Shown here one piece after another: positions 25,880-35,596 of a stretch of 64,000 nt of DNA (positions are counted from its first letter, which is position 1; each line of letters begins with the position of its first letter). Both the position numbers and the translations under genes were made by a program. The notes beneath the pieces are model-generated. The model did no database searches, was not told where the DNA came from, and saw nothing but the letters and a program-made list of their open reading frames with translations. The stretch comes from Pseudoalteromonas xiamenensis (GTDB lineage: Bacteria; Pseudomonadota; Gammaproteobacteria; Enterobacterales; Alteromonadaceae): NCBI RefSeq assembly GCF_030994125.1, contig NZ_CP099917.1, forward strand, positions 2,622,001 through 2,686,000, in the 5' to 3' direction.

Positions 25880-27286
25880 TTATACGCTGTAGTACATTTC
25901 GAACTCAACAGGGTGAGTCGTCATGTTCAGTTTTTCCACTTCTTTTGACTTAAGGCCGATGTATGCATCGATTAGGTCGTCAGTGAATACACCACCTTGA
26001 GTTAAGAATTCACGGTCTGCGTCTAGGCAATCTAGTGCTTCTTGAAGTGATGCAGCAACAGTTGGGATCTCAGCTGCTTCTTCTGCAGGTAGATCGTACA
26101 AATCTTTGTCCATTGCATCGCCAGGGTGGATCTTGTTGCGGATACCGTCAAGACCAGCCATTAGCTGTGCTGCGAATGCTAGGTATGGGTTTGCAGCTGG
26201 ATCTGGGAAACGTACTTCGATACGACGACCTTTCTCAGATGGAACAACTGGGATACGGATAGATGCAGAGCGGTTACGCGCAGAGTAAGCAAGCATTACA
26301 GGTGCTTCGAAACCAGGTACTAAACGCTTGTATGAGTTAGTCGCAGGGTTTGTAAATGCGTTGATTGCTTTAGCGTGCTTGATGATACCGCCAATGTAGT
26401 AAAGTGCAGTTTCAGAAAGACCGCCATACTTGTCGCCAGCAAATAGGTTTTTGCCATCTTTTGCGAGTGATTGGTGACAGTGCATACCTGAACCGTTGTC
26501 GCCAACGATAGGCTTAGGCATGAACGTAGCTGTTTTGCCGTATAAATGAGCCATGTTGTGGATGACGTATTTCATTTCTTGAATTTCGTCCGCTTTCAAT
26601 ACCATTGTATTGAAACGACAAGCGATTTCGTTTTGACCCGCTGTAGCTACTTCGTGATGGTGCGCTTCAACTACGTGACCCATTTCTTCAAGCACAAGAC
26701 ACGTTGCTGAACGCCAATCTTGAGATGAATCAACAGGTGAAACTGGGAAGTAACCGCCTTTCACACCAGGGCGGTGACCTGTATTGCCTTCTTCGTAATC
26801 ACGGTCTGAGTTCCACGCTGCTTCTTTAGCATCGATTTTGTACATTGAACCAGACATGTCTGTTTTGTATTTTACGTCGTCAAATAGGAAAAACTCTGGC
26901 TCTGGGCCAAAAAGAACGGTGTCAGCAATACCTGTTGAACGCATGAACTCTTCTGCGCGTTTTGCAACTGAACGTGGGTCACGCTCGTAACCTTGCATCG
27001 TTGCTGGCTCTAAAACGTCACAACGTACGATCATTGTTGTTTCTTCAGAGAACGGGTCTAATTTTACTGACGCTTGATCAGGCATAAGAACCATATCTGA
27101 TTCATTAATGTGTTTCCAACCAGCGATTGAAGAGCCATCAAACATCTTGCCATCTTCGAAAAATGCTTCGTCGGCTTGATGATGTGGAATAGATACGTGT
27201 TGTTCTTTACCTTTTGTATCCGTGAAACGTAAGTCAACAAACTTAACGTCATGCTCTTTCATAAAATCTAAAACCGATTGTGACAT
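25880..27286 (-). CDS. glnA: Glutamine synthetase, type I
   Basis: GS-I subunit of 468 aa that makes glutamine from glutamate, ammonia and ATP. The N-terminal [20 protein letters not shown], the catalytic [13 protein letters not shown] loop, the metal ligands in [11 protein letters not shown] and [10 protein letters not shown], and the ATP region [14 protein letters not shown] segment are all present. The adenylylation tyrosine lies in DLYDLPAEE. The start ATG at 27286 has GGAGG five bases upstream. The frame continues to 27343 but that extension has no ribosome site. Transcription is from a sigma-54 promoter with two NtrC sites. Confidence 0.97.
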   Translation of the reverse strand: MSQSVLDFMKEHDVKFVDLRFTDTKGKEQHVSIPHHQADEAFFEDGKMFDGSSIAGWKHINESDMVLMPDQASVKLDPFSEETTMIVRCDVLEPATMQGYERDPRSVAKRAEEFMRSTGIADTVLFGPEPEFFLFDDVKYKTDMSGSMYKIDAKEAAWNSDRDYEEGNTGHRPGVKGGYFPVSPVDSSQDWRSATCLVLEEMGHVVEAHHHEVATAGQNEIACRFNTMVLKADEIQEMKYVIHNMAHLYGKTATFMPKPIVGDNGSGMHCHQSLAKDGKNLFAGDKYGGLSETALYYIGGIIKHAKAINAFTNPATNSYKRLVPGFEAPVMLAYSARNRSASIRIPVVPSEKGRRIEVRFPDPAANPYLAFAAQLMAGLDGIRNKIHPGDAMDKDLYDLPAEEAAEIPTVAASLQEALDCLDADREFLTQGGVFTDDLIDAYIGLKSKEVEKLNMTTHPVEFEMYYSV

Positions 27287-27350
27287 GTGTCCTCCGATGG
27301 GAATGGGGTTAATTTTTGCTGCATTTTGTACTGCATTTGCCAACTAGTAA

Positions 27351-27365
27351 GCTTGTTTTGTGCCA
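27351..27365 (-). promoter_or_regulatory. Sigma-54 promoter of glnA
   Basis: Minus strand reads TGGCACAAAACAAGC. It has a perfect -24 TGGCAC and a -12 GC with the invariant GG-N10-GC spacing. The predicted start is about 50 bases upstream of the glnA ATG. Confidence 0.85.
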
Positions 27366-27427
27366 AGGTTGTAATGCTATGATTAATAAGTGTTTATTTT
27401 AAATGTTAAAATATAGAAACAACAAAA

Positions 27428-27444
27428 TGCACCAAAATGGTGCT
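27428..27444 (-). promoter_or_regulatory. NtrC-binding site 1 (glnA enhancer)
   Basis: TGCACCAAAATGGTGCT matches the NtrC consensus TGCACY-N4-TGGTGCA except the last base. It lies about 63 bases upstream of the -24 box, a usual enhancer position. Confidence 0.85.
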
Positions 27445-27448
27445 AAGG

Positions 27449-27465
27449 TGCAATTTTTTGGTGCA
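27449..27465 (-). promoter_or_regulatory. NtrC-binding site 2 (glnA enhancer)
   Basis: TGCAATTTTTTGGTGCA has a full TGGTGCA half-site and a TGCA half-site. Its centre is 21 bp (two helical turns) from site 1, which favours cooperative binding of two NtrC dimers on one DNA face. Confidence 0.8.
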
Positions 27466-27729
27466 ACAATTGATGCGTTTTCTGACCTTTAAAAGGTGCT
27501 ACACAAGGGTAGTTAACTTTTGAAATTCAGCAACGAAAAAGCGCATGTTTGGCACACTATTTCTAAATGAATTGGCGTGTCATATAAAAATAATCTTGCA
27601 TAAACTTTCATCCATTCGCGTTATAGGGGATAATACGCGACCTTTTATAACCATATTGGGCATCTCGGGCGCGCAATTTTGTGCGGATCGACTAGGATCA
27701 CTGGGATTAAAACTTCTTTGAGTAAGAAT

Positions 27730-29553
27730 ATGAGCATCGAAAAGTTAAGAAATATTGCAATTATCGCGCACGTTGACCACGGTAAAACGACATTGGTTGA
27801 CAAACTACTTGAGCAATCTGGCACGTTACAAAAACGTGGCGGCAATGACGAACGTGTTATGGATTCGAACGATCTTGAAAAAGAACGTGGTATTACAATC
27901 CTAGCAAAAAACACAGCTATCAAGTGGAATGACTACCGTATCAACATCGTAGACACACCGGGACACGCCGACTTCGGTGGTGAAGTAGAGCGCGTACTGT
28001 CAATGGCTGACTCGGTATTACTTCTCGTTGATGCTCAAGAAGGTCCAATGCCGCAAACGCGTTTCGTAACGCAAAAAGCGTTTGCTCAAGGTTTGAAACC
28101 AATCGTTGTAATCAACAAAGTTGATAAGCCAGGTGCTCGCCCTGATTGGGTTATGGATCAAGTTTTCGATCTATTCGACAACTTAGGTGCAACTGACGAA
28201 CAGTTAGATTTCAAAGTAATTTATGCATCGGCAATCAACGGTTGGGCAACACTTGATCTAGACGAGCCATCAGACAACATGGAAGCGATGTTCCAAACTA
28301 TCGTTGACTGTGTATCAGCTCCAGATGCTGACCCAGCTGGTGCCTTCCAAATGCAGATCTCTCAGCTTGACTACAACTCTTACGTAGGTGTAATCGGGGT
28401 TGGTCGTATCAAGCGTGGTTCAGTTAAAGTAAACCAACAGGTTACGGTTGTTGGTGCTGATGGCACGAAACGTAATGGTAAAGTAGGCCAAGTATTAGGT
28501 TACATGGGTCTTGACCGTCACGAAGTTGAAGTTGCAACAGCAGGTGACATCGTAGCAATTACAGGTCTTGGCGAATTAAAGATCTCTGATACGATTTGTT
28601 GTCCAAACAACGTAGAAGCGCTTCCTCCTCTGTCAGTTGACGAGCCAACAGTAACAATGACGTTCTCTGTAAACACGTCACCGTTCTCTGGCCGTGATGG
28701 TAAGTTTGTTACGTCACGTAACATTCGTGAGCGTTTAACAGCAGAACTCGTACACAACGTAGCACTTCGTGTTGAAGACACTGAAAACCCTGACAGCTTC
28801 CGTGTGTCAGGCCGTGGTGAACTTCACTTAGGTATCCTAATTGAAAACATGCGTCGTGAAGGTTATGAGCTTGCGGTGTCTCGCCCTGAAGTAATTCTAC
28901 GTACTGTGGATGGCGTGCTTGAAGAGCCGTATGAAACAGTAACGGTTGACCTTGAAGAAGAACACCAAGGTTCAGTGATGGAACAGCTTGGCTTACGTAA
29001 AGCTGAAATGACAGACATGTGTCCAGATGGCAAAGGTCGTGTACGTTTAGACTTTATGATGCCTAGCCGTGGTCTTATCGGTTTCCAAACTGAATTCATG
29101 ACGTTGACATCAGGTTCTGGTCTTCTTTACCACACGTTCTCGCATTACGGCCCACACAAAGGCGGTAACATCGGTCAACGTAAGAACGGTGTTCTAATTG
29201 CGAACGCAGCAGGTAAAGCGCTAACTAACGCACTATTCAACCTTCAAGAGCGTGGTCGTCTATTCATCGGTCATGGTGTGGAAGTATACGAAGGTATGGT
29301 GATTGGTATTCACAGCCGTGACAATGACCTTACAGTTAACGCGTTGAAAGCGAAGCAGTTAACGAACGTTCGTGCTGCGGGTACTGATGAAGCACAAAAC
29401 CTTGTGCCACCAATCATCATGTCTCTAGAGCAAGCGCTTGAGTTCATCGACGACGACGAACTAGTTGAAGTAACACCTTTGAATATCCGTATTCGTAAAA
29501 AGTTACTGACAGAAAATGAGCGTAAGCGCGCATCACGTCAACCGAAAGACTAA
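27730..29553 (+). CDS. typA: Ribosome-associated GTPase TypA/BipA
   Basis: Translational GTPase of 607 aa, the same length as E. coli BipA, which helps 50S subunit assembly and stress or cold growth. The G motifs are AHVDHGKTT (G1), RGITI (G2), DTPGH (G3) and NKVD (G4). Domain II, the EF-G-like III and V domains and a C-terminal domain follow, and [10 protein letters not shown] and [13 protein letters not shown] are typical of BipA. The ATG at 27730 matches the family start [20 protein letters not shown]. The longer frame from 27679 adds an unrelated extension. Divergent from glnA. Confidence 0.96.
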   Translation: MSIEKLRNIAIIAHVDHGKTTLVDKLLEQSGTLQKRGGNDERVMDSNDLEKERGITILAKNTAIKWNDYRINIVDTPGHADFGGEVERVLSMADSVLLLVDAQEGPMPQTRFVTQKAFAQGLKPIVVINKVDKPGARPDWVMDQVFDLFDNLGATDEQLDFKVIYASAINGWATLDLDEPSDNMEAMFQTIVDCVSAPDADPAGAFQMQISQLDYNSYVGVIGVGRIKRGSVKVNQQVTVVGADGTKRNGKVGQVLGYMGLDRHEVEVATAGDIVAITGLGELKISDTICCPNNVEALPPLSVDEPTVTMTFSVNTSPFSGRDGKFVTSRNIRERLTAELVHNVALRVEDTENPDSFRVSGRGELHLGILIENMRREGYELAVSRPEVILRTVDGVLEEPYETVTVDLEEEHQGSVMEQLGLRKAEMTDMCPDGKGRVRLDFMMPSRGLIGFQTEFMTLTSGSGLLYHTFSHYGPHKGGNIGQRKNGVLIANAAGKALTNALFNLQERGRLFIGHGVEVYEGMVIGIHSRDNDLTVNALKAKQLTNVRAAGTDEAQNLVPPIIMSLEQALEFIDDDELVEVTPLNIRIRKKLLTENERKRASRQPKD

Positions 29554-29566
29554 TCGATTGCTGAAT

Positions 29567-29594
29567 AAAAAACCCGCTTTTGGCGGGTTTTTTT
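29567..29594 (+). terminator. Intrinsic terminator of typA
   Basis: AAACCCGC, five-base loop, GCGGGTTT followed by a T-run, 14 bases after the typA stop. Confidence 0.88.
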
Positions 29595-29655
29595 ATGTCT
29601 TTTCGTCAGCGTTTAGTAAGGGCGTGCTTACATCAGTGCCTTGAATACGCTGATA

Positions 29656-30297
29656 TTATCCTTTATTCATTTGTTCGATAAAGCGATTCGAGTCAGCAAT
29701 CGAGCGGTTCATGTCGGTGATCAAGGTCTGAATATCGCGTTTTAAATTCGTAAACTCTCCACGGATCGCGGCGACCGCTTGGGCGTTCAGATTGTGTTTT
29801 AAATAAAGCACATTGTCTTTTAAAGAGGCCAAAACGGGATCCATTTTACTTTCACTCGTGCGCATGGAACGCAGTAGTTTTTCAAACTGACGTTTAGTTT
29901 GGCTGAGTTTCTTCTCACTTTCTCGTTTCAAACTGGGGTTGCTGTATTGCTGTAATTCGTCTTCCCACTCTTCAAACAAAGCCGTTGCCACATCTTCCAC
30001 CTTATTGATGTTACTGCTGACGGCTTCAGCGGCCTTATGACTGGACTCATAGTCATCGTTGAGTTGCTCATAGACTGCTTGCAACTCTTTGCCATCAAAT
30101 TGGATTAGTTGCGTTAACCGCTCTAATGCAGATTGAAATTGTTCTTGTGAAGCCTCTTGAGATTCCTTGGTGTTTTCAACACGGTCTATCAGGATGTCGC
30201 GTTTGTGTACGCCCACTTTTTCCATGGCAGAGTAGTAGGCGGTTTGGCAAGCCGACAAAGAGAAAGCGAGTGCCAAAGGGATAAATATACGTTTCAT
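29656..30297 (-). CDS. DUF2959 lipoprotein
   Basis: Lipoprotein of 213 aa with lipobox SLSAC (cysteine at residue 17). The mature part begins QTAYYSAMEKVGVHKRDILIDRV, the hallmark of the DUF2959 family, and is otherwise a long helical coiled-coil-like protein with heptad patterns. Function unknown. It is probably periplasmic, tethered to the outer membrane. The ATG at 30297 has AAAGGA upstream. The longer frame to 30396 overlaps the yihY start and lacks a signal sequence. It is divergent from yihY. Confidence 0.8.
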   Translation of the reverse strand: MKRIFIPLALAFSLSACQTAYYSAMEKVGVHKRDILIDRVENTKESQEASQEQFQSALERLTQLIQFDGKELQAVYEQLNDDYESSHKAAEAVSSNINKVEDVATALFEEWEDELQQYSNPSLKRESEKKLSQTKRQFEKLLRSMRTSESKMDPVLASLKDNVLYLKHNLNAQAVAAIRGEFTNLKRDIQTLITDMNRSIADSNRFIEQMNKG

Positions 30298-30372
30298 CAG
30301 GCGTCCTTTAAATTCGCAATTGCTGTTAATTATGTAATTGATTGTTATGATGTGCAAAAGCAATTTTAAATT

Positions 30373-31251
30373 ATGATGCCTATGCACGCTGAGCAAGCTG
30401 ATTTTATTTCTAATGCCAAAGTATTTTTAAGTCATCAACCTGCTTGGTGGCGGCGTTATTTTAAACGTTGTATGGAAGATCAAATCACGGTTAACGCAGG
30501 TTATTTGGCGTACGTCACGTTGTTGTCACTCGTGCCTCTCATTGCGGTGGGGGTTGCGATTTTTTCTGCGTTTCCGGGATTTGAATCTATCCGAATAGCA
30601 ATAGAAAATTTTATTTTTACCAATTTTGTCCCAACGTCAACGGATGTGATCAAAGAACACATCAGCGCCTTTACGGGCAATGCCAATCGTATGACTGCAC
30701 TTGGGATCAGCTTTTTGGCAGGTGTCGCGCTGTTACTGATCCGCAATGTGGACATGACACTTAACAAGATTTGGCGGGTAGAGAACAAGCGCCCACTGAC
30801 TATTTCATTCGCAATCTATTGGATGGTGCTGACGCTTGGCCCTATATTTCTCGGCGCAAGTATCGGGGTGACATCGTATATTGTTTCGTTAGTGTCATTC
30901 GCTGATGAGGGGATCCCTGGGTTTAGCGGCTTTTTATTAAAGCTATTACCATACGGAATTTCCATGGTTGGCTTCATCATGCTCTATACTTTAGTACCGA
31001 ACACGCGCGTGCCACTCAAAGCAGCGTTGCCGGGAGCCTTGTTTGCAGCCTGTTTATTCGAACTATGTAAGAAAGGATTTGCGATGTACATCAGCCATTT
31101 CCCGTCTTATGAAGTGATATACGGCGCCTTAGCAACGGTTCCTATTTTGTTTGTGTGGGTGTATGTATCTTGGATTGTGGTATTACTCGGTGCAGAGTTT
31201 ACCGTATGCCTTCAAGGTAGTCGTCGTCCAACCCCATTGGTCGAACAATAA
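30373..31251 (+). CDS. yihY: YihY/BrkB family inner-membrane protein
   Basis: Inner-membrane protein of 292 aa, close to E. coli YihY (290 aa). About six membrane helices are seen, with the conserved YLAYVTLLSLVPLIAVGVAI near residue 40, DMTLNKIWRVE and the second-half YGALATVPILFVWVYVSW. Members were once called RNase BN in error, and true function is uncertain, possibly a transporter or structural membrane protein. The ribosome site is weak and three ATGs lie within the first four codons. The order yihY, dtd, fabY matches E. coli, with one extra aminopeptidase gene inserted here. Confidence 0.85.
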   Translation: MMPMHAEQADFISNAKVFLSHQPAWWRRYFKRCMEDQITVNAGYLAYVTLLSLVPLIAVGVAIFSAFPGFESIRIAIENFIFTNFVPTSTDVIKEHISAFTGNANRMTALGISFLAGVALLLIRNVDMTLNKIWRVENKRPLTISFAIYWMVLTLGPIFLGASIGVTSYIVSLVSFADEGIPGFSGFLLKLLPYGISMVGFIMLYTLVPNTRVPLKAALPGALFAACLFELCKKGFAMYISHFPSYEVIYGALATVPILFVWVYVSWIVVLLGAEFTVCLQGSRRPTPLVEQ

Positions 31252-31284
31252 ATTTATCGAGTGGCATGCCTTGATGGAGTTGGT

Positions 31285-32226
31285 ATGTCACGATTTTATC
31301 AGCACACCGAAGCTTTTCGTCAGTACCATCTAGCTGTTGGAGATGGGCATCAAATGTCTGTAGAAGAATGGGGAAATCAAGCCGGTTTGCCCGTTTTTGT
31401 TTGCCATGGAGGTCCCGGCTTTGGAAGCTGCACCTCAATGGTGCAATTCTTTAATCCAGACCGCTATCGCGTTATTTTCTTCAGCCAAAGAGGCTGCAAA
31501 GGCTCAACACCTCACAGTATCGAACACAATACGACGCAGCATCTTGTACGCGATATTGAGATGTTACGTCAGCACCTTGGGCTTGAAAAGATCCTCCTGG
31601 CAGGAGGTTCATGGGGTGCAACGCTTGCTCTGCTTTATACAATAGCGCATCCTAACGCTGTTAAAGGTCTATTGCTTTGGGCAACCTTCCTTGCAACCGA
31701 ATCTGATTTTGAATGGCTTTATGGCGCAGATGGGGCAGGTGCACAGTTTTATCCAGAAGCGTACTCCCAATTTAATCCTGACCAACTAAAGTGGAAACAT
31801 CTTCTGGCGGAGTATCATGCCGTACTTCAGGGGAAAGACGATATAGCAGCATACCATGCTGCCAAACAATGGCTAAGTTGGGAATCTTTGTTATTAAATG
31901 CAGGGACAACATTCACGCTGTCTTTGGTCGAACGACACCAAGAACTCAGTTATGCTCAAATCATGTTGCATTATTTTACGCATCGGTGCTTCATCGCTGA
32001 GTCTGAGATTGCCGACAAGGCAGAACATTTACGTTCAATTCCCACGTGGTTTATTCATGGTCGTCATGATCTGATATGTCGGTTTTCACCCGTTTTATCT
32101 TTATCGGAGCGTATGAAAGCGAGAATGCTCATCATCGATGGCGTTGGGCATAGTATTCAAAATAGCGTATATTCGGAGGCCATTTTAAGGGCGGCAGATT
32201 TGCTGCAAATAAAACTAGATCATTAA
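31285..32226 (+). CDS. Alpha/beta hydrolase, proline iminopeptidase-like
   Basis: Hydrolase of 313 aa with the prolyl aminopeptidase signature HGGPGFGS (oxyanion region), nucleophile elbow GGSWGA, late acid in HGRHDLICR and catalytic histidine in GVGHSI. Family members (peptidase S33) remove N-terminal proline. The usual DQRG motif reads SQRGCKGS here, with serine for aspartate, so substrate choice may differ. The ATG at 31285 has GGAG six bases upstream. The frame from 31261 is longer but has no site. It follows yihY by 33 bases and is followed by dtd after 14 bases. Confidence 0.82.
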   Translation: MSRFYQHTEAFRQYHLAVGDGHQMSVEEWGNQAGLPVFVCHGGPGFGSCTSMVQFFNPDRYRVIFFSQRGCKGSTPHSIEHNTTQHLVRDIEMLRQHLGLEKILLAGGSWGATLALLYTIAHPNAVKGLLLWATFLATESDFEWLYGADGAGAQFYPEAYSQFNPDQLKWKHLLAEYHAVLQGKDDIAAYHAAKQWLSWESLLLNAGTTFTLSLVERHQELSYAQIMLHYFTHRCFIAESEIADKAEHLRSIPTWFIHGRHDLICRFSPVLSLSERMKARMLIIDGVGHSIQNSVYSEAILRAADLLQIKLDH

Positions 32227-32240
32227 GAGAAAAAAGCACT

Positions 32241-32678
32241 GTGATTGGACTTATTCAACGTGTAAAACATGCAAAAGTAGAAGTGGAAGGCCAAGTTGTT
32301 GGTCAAATAAACCAAGGAATTTTGTTGCTCCTTGGTGTGGAAAAAAGCGACACGAATGAACACGTCGATAAAATGCTTCATAAAATTAGCAACTACCGCA
32401 TTTTTACAGACGAACAAGGAAAAATGAACTTAAGTCTTAGAGATATCGATGGTGAGTTGCTAGTGGTGTCACAATTTACCTTAGCAGCAGATACTAAAAA
32501 AGGCATGAGACCGAGTTTCTCCAGCGCAGGTACACCTCAACAAGCGAATGATTTGTATCTTGAGTTTATTGATAAAGCACGTAGCAGCGGCATCGTCACT
32601 CAAACCGGGCAGTTTGCAGCGGATATGCACGTTTCATTGTGCAATGATGGACCGGTGACGTTCCATTTACAGGTTTAG
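32241..32678 (+). CDS. dtd: D-aminoacyl-tRNA deacylase
   Basis: DTD of 145 aa, the usual length, which hydrolyses D-aminoacyl- and glycyl-tRNA mischarging products. Both catalytic-site motifs are present, SQFTLAAD near residues 77-84 and NDGPVTF near the C-terminus. The start is GTG (MIGLIQRVKHAKVEVEGQ aligns with the family start). It lies between the aminopeptidase gene and a convergent methyltransferase-like gene. Confidence 0.95.
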   Translation: MIGLIQRVKHAKVEVEGQVVGQINQGILLLLGVEKSDTNEHVDKMLHKISNYRIFTDEQGKMNLSLRDIDGELLVVSQFTLAADTKKGMRPSFSSAGTPQQANDLYLEFIDKARSSGIVTQTGQFAADMHVSLCNDGPVTFHLQV

Positions 32679-32719
32679 ACAGGTTAAACGCAGCTCCGAG
32701 TTAATTACTCATTAGGCTG

Positions 32720-33409
32720 CTATTTGCTGACGGCAATAATGTGGTTTGCATAGTCAGGAACGGCGTGCATGATAGGTTTTTTGCCAAAGTTCGCAATTAG
32801 CAAATGCGTCAGCTGTTTGAGTTGAGAATCATGCTCGGCGAGAAAATTAATGTACAGCGTACCGCCATCATTAAGTGCAGCGCGCAACAAATGATAAAAC
32901 TTGTGTTGGAATAAAAACAGCGGTGCATCTAAATCGCTAAACAAGTCCAAAATTATCCAGTCGTATTTCTTGGGCTGTTCAAGAATGTGCATCACATCAT
33001 CACATTTCAGTGCACACATAGGGTCGCCGCCAAAATAACGTTTGTAGCAATGGATAATATCTGGATTGTTATCAACAGAGGTCACGTAGGCATCTGGGTA
33101 TCGTGATTTTAGATAATCACGGATTGCTCCGGCGCCAAGGCCCAGTTCCAACACGGACGAAGGGGAAGGACTGTTTTCAAATAAATTAGCGAGAATGTTA
33201 AGGTGAGGAAATAACAGATGTTCTGGATGATTTATTTCGATAACGGATTGTAAAGTATCATTAATTAGAAGCCAGCGCAGCATTTTGTCTTGCCTGACTT
33301 GCACGCTAATCTTACCTTGTTTATGCCAATAGAGGAGGTGCCCAAGCTGGTGGCTTTGGCGTACGAAATCATTGGCAATCATCCCATCCGGGGTTAAAAA
33401 CTCTTGCAT
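32720..33409 (-). CDS. Spermidine-synthase-like SAM-dependent methyltransferase
   Basis: Protein of 229 aa with a Rossmann methyltransferase fold. Motif I is VLELGLGAGAIRDYL, the acidic loop VTSVDNNPDI, and the post-motif region KYDWIILDLFSDLDAP. This arrangement is like the spermidine synthase family, which uses decarboxylated SAM, but the protein is shorter and the polyamine-site residues cannot be confirmed. It is convergent with dtd and divergent from fabY, so it interrupts the conserved dtd-fabY order. Confidence 0.7.
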   Translation of the reverse strand: MQEFLTPDGMIANDFVRQSHQLGHLLYWHKQGKISVQVRQDKMLRWLLINDTLQSVIEINHPEHLLFPHLNILANLFENSPSPSSVLELGLGAGAIRDYLKSRYPDAYVTSVDNNPDIIHCYKRYFGGDPMCALKCDDVMHILEQPKKYDWIILDLFSDLDAPLFLFQHKFYHLLRAALNDGGTLYINFLAEHDSQLKQLTHLLIANFGKKPIMHAVPDYANHIIAVSK

Positions 33410-33566
33410 AGTGTCATCAGAATAGCTAACAAATTGATTTTAGCCAAATTCAACCGATATTTATGCGGTTTGCTTGAATTGCGCTTTGGTCTTATTTCTT
33501 AACATCGAAATTTCTTGTAGAGTGGCTGAAAAGAAATCCAATTTGCGGCATTCAACAGGAGTCGAC

Positions 33567-34460
33567 ATGTTTCAAGTCACAACCCCTCAAAGTAGTGAGG
33601 ATTGGCAAGCCTATTATCATCTTCGTTGGCAGGTACTTAGAGCGCCATGGTCGCAGCCTCGTGGTTCAGAGCAAGACGATTTAGAACAAGAAGCAGAACA
33701 TCGTTTTATCAAAAATAACCAAGGTGAAGTGCTTGGCGTTGCGCGTTTGCATTTCAATAACCAGCAACAGGCGCAAGTGCGATATATGGCTGTTGCCGAG
33801 GGCAATCGAGGCAAACATCTAGGCAGTCGCTTGTTACATGAAATGGAAAAAATTGCCTGGTCGCAAAGCGCGGAGGAATTAGTGTTGTATGCGCGGGAGC
33901 GCGCGCTTAACTTTTACGAGCGTCATGGCTATGAAGTCGTCGAAAAAGCACATCTTGCTTATGATGAAATTCAACATTGGAAGATGGTGAAGCGTAAACC
34001 AAGTGAGCCAGGTTGGTTCCGTCGTCCAGACTGGACTCAGGTGCTGCAAGATACATGGCGTGAATCGATCCCTATCAGTGATGCAATGGGGATAAAGGTT
34101 GAGAGCTACACCGATTGGCAGTTTTCAACGCGAGCCGATCTCAAAGCAAACCTCAATCTTCACAATTCGATGTTTGCCGGTTCGATTTATTCAATGGCTA
34201 CGCTGACTGGTTGGGGGGCAACCTACTTAGCACTTCGTGAGCAAAATCTTGAAGGGAGTATCGTGCTGGCTGATGCCAATATGAAATACCTCAAGCCGCT
34301 GACGACAGCTCCTTCGGCAACAGTGGTTATTGCAGATTGTCGTGGAGAGCTTATGGAACTTGAAAGCGAAGGAAAAGCCAAATACCTTGTACCGGTTAAT
34401 GTCTACGATGGTGATGTGCTTGTTGCTAAATTTGAAGGCACGTTTGTTGTCGTCCGATAG
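33567..34460 (+). CDS. fabY: GNAT acetyltransferase-hotdog thioesterase fusion (YiiD/FabY)
   Basis: Two-domain protein of 297 aa. The N-terminal GNAT domain (about 1-150) has the acetyl-CoA loop VAEGNRGKHLGSRLL and ends in LNFYERHGYEVV. The C-terminal YiiD-type hotdog domain (about 160-297) contains NLHNSMFAGSIYSMATLTGWG. E. coli YiiD/FabY has the same fusion and is linked to initiation of fatty acid synthesis from malonyl-ACP. The ATG at 33567 follows CAGGAG. The upstream frame to 33474 lacks a site. Its neighbourhood with yihY and dtd supports orthology. Confidence 0.88.
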   Translation: MFQVTTPQSSEDWQAYYHLRWQVLRAPWSQPRGSEQDDLEQEAEHRFIKNNQGEVLGVARLHFNNQQQAQVRYMAVAEGNRGKHLGSRLLHEMEKIAWSQSAEELVLYARERALNFYERHGYEVVEKAHLAYDEIQHWKMVKRKPSEPGWFRRPDWTQVLQDTWRESIPISDAMGIKVESYTDWQFSTRADLKANLNLHNSMFAGSIYSMATLTGWGATYLALREQNLEGSIVLADANMKYLKPLTTAPSATVVIADCRGELMELESEGKAKYLVPVNVYDGDVLVAKFEGTFVVVR

Positions 34461-34529
34461 TCGATATGTGGGTGAGTGGCTTCAGTGTGCTACTCGCCCT
34501 TTATTTTATTATTCAATTTGAAGGGCATA

Positions 34530-34895
34530 ATGAGTGATTCAATCATAGAGGTTGTTGAGCGTCAATTACGTGCGTATAACGAAAAAGACGCACAGGCATG
34601 GGCGGCCACCTATGCAGAAGATGCGATGCAACTTTCCACTGAAGGAGCGGTGCTTGCGAGGGGGCGAGAAGCAATCCAAGCAAACATAGCCGCACGTTTT
34701 CTCGAACCAGATTTAAAAGCAACCGTGCTAAGCCGTGAGACATACGGGAATGTCGTTATTGACCATGAGCATATTGTTCGAAACTTCCCTGAGGGCAAAG
34801 GCAGTGTTGAAATGTTATGTATTTACACTGTTGAAGGCTCGTTTATAACGCACGGAATTTTTAAAGTGTTTAATAAACAATTGGAACTTAATTAA
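34530..34895 (+). CDS. NTF2-like/SnoaL-type small protein
   Basis: Protein of 121 aa with the cone-shaped NTF2-like fold pattern. An N-terminal helix VVERQLRAYNEKDAQAWAATY is followed by AEDAMQLSTEG, a GREAIQANIAARF helix and long beta strands at the end. Such proteins are small ligand-binding proteins or isomerases, with no family-specific catalytic residues evident. The ATG at 34530 has AAGGG upstream. It follows fabY by 69 bases and precedes a terminator, so both may share a transcript. Confidence 0.65.
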   Translation: MSDSIIEVVERQLRAYNEKDAQAWAATYAEDAMQLSTEGAVLARGREAIQANIAARFLEPDLKATVLSRETYGNVVIDHEHIVRNFPEGKGSVEMLCIYTVEGSFITHGIFKVFNKQLELN

Positions 34896-34901
34896 TACCT
34901 T

Positions 34902-34928
34902 AAAGGACTTTCGAGAAGTCCTTTCGTT
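34902..34928 (+). terminator. Intrinsic terminator
   Basis: AAAGGACTT, five-base loop, AAGTCCTTT followed by a T-containing stretch, just after the NTF2-like gene. Confidence 0.72.
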
Positions 34929-35060
34929 TCTAATGTCTCTTTCCCATCTCCTTTCCTTAATTAAATGTCAATCAAATAGAGTCTTCATAATTACCTTTTT
35001 GGCATACAAACTGCTTAGTTAAGTGTTCATTTTGTTTAAACGAAGTACATGGAGTTTTGT

Positions 35061-35528
35061 ATGATGTTTTTTAAAGGAATGCTCGAGCGAACACCCGCTA
35101 CAATGGAGAAAACGCCGACACTCAATCAACCGAAAGGCGACAAAGAAATGCCATTTGCCGACTTTAGCTCGCAATTGGGGCAGGCCATTGCCGCGACTGA
35201 CATGAAATCGACTCAATCTGACTTTAGCCAACAAATGCAGATGAAAGTGGTGAGCCCTTATACCTCGGCGCAAACGTTTTTGGAGAAAGCACGTGAAGCG
35301 GTCATGTTTGGACGATTGGGCGTCAACAAAGAAAAGATCGATGAAATCCGTGAAAAAATGGATGAACTGTTGGCTCTCTATGCCGAGGGCGTAGTGACTC
35401 AAGAAGAATTCCAAGAGAAAATGTCTCAACTGCAAGAATCACTTGCCGAAGAATATCGAATGGCGCAAGAACGTAGAGAAGAATCTGAGCGAGATCCATC
35501 GAAACAGGATGATAACCCGATTGTTTAA
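35061..35528 (+). CDS. Hypothetical charged helical protein
   Basis: Protein of 155 aa with no recognised family. The N-terminal half is polar and probably disordered. About residues 75-140 are strongly charged and helical (KAREAVMFGRLGVNKEKIDEI onward, then EEFQEKMSQLQESLAEEYR), with coiled-coil character. No signal peptide. The ATG at 35061 (MMFFKG) has TGGAG seven bases upstream. The ATG at 35049 contains that site and is less likely. It stands 68 bases before the HEAGH protein gene, in the same direction. Confidence 0.6.
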   Translation: MMFFKGMLERTPATMEKTPTLNQPKGDKEMPFADFSSQLGQAIAATDMKSTQSDFSQQMQMKVVSPYTSAQTFLEKAREAVMFGRLGVNKEKIDEIREKMDELLALYAEGVVTQEEFQEKMSQLQESLAEEYRMAQERREESERDPSKQDDNPIV

Positions 35529-35596
35529 TTGAAAAACGTCACACAATGCGAGAAGGTATGACGTGATGTTAGGGTTAGTAAGAAAGGAATAACGAA

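Noticed and set aside
32690..32720. GCAGC...GCTGC inverted repeat between dtd and the methyltransferase gene
   Set aside because: Five-base stem and long loop without T-run; not supported as a terminator.
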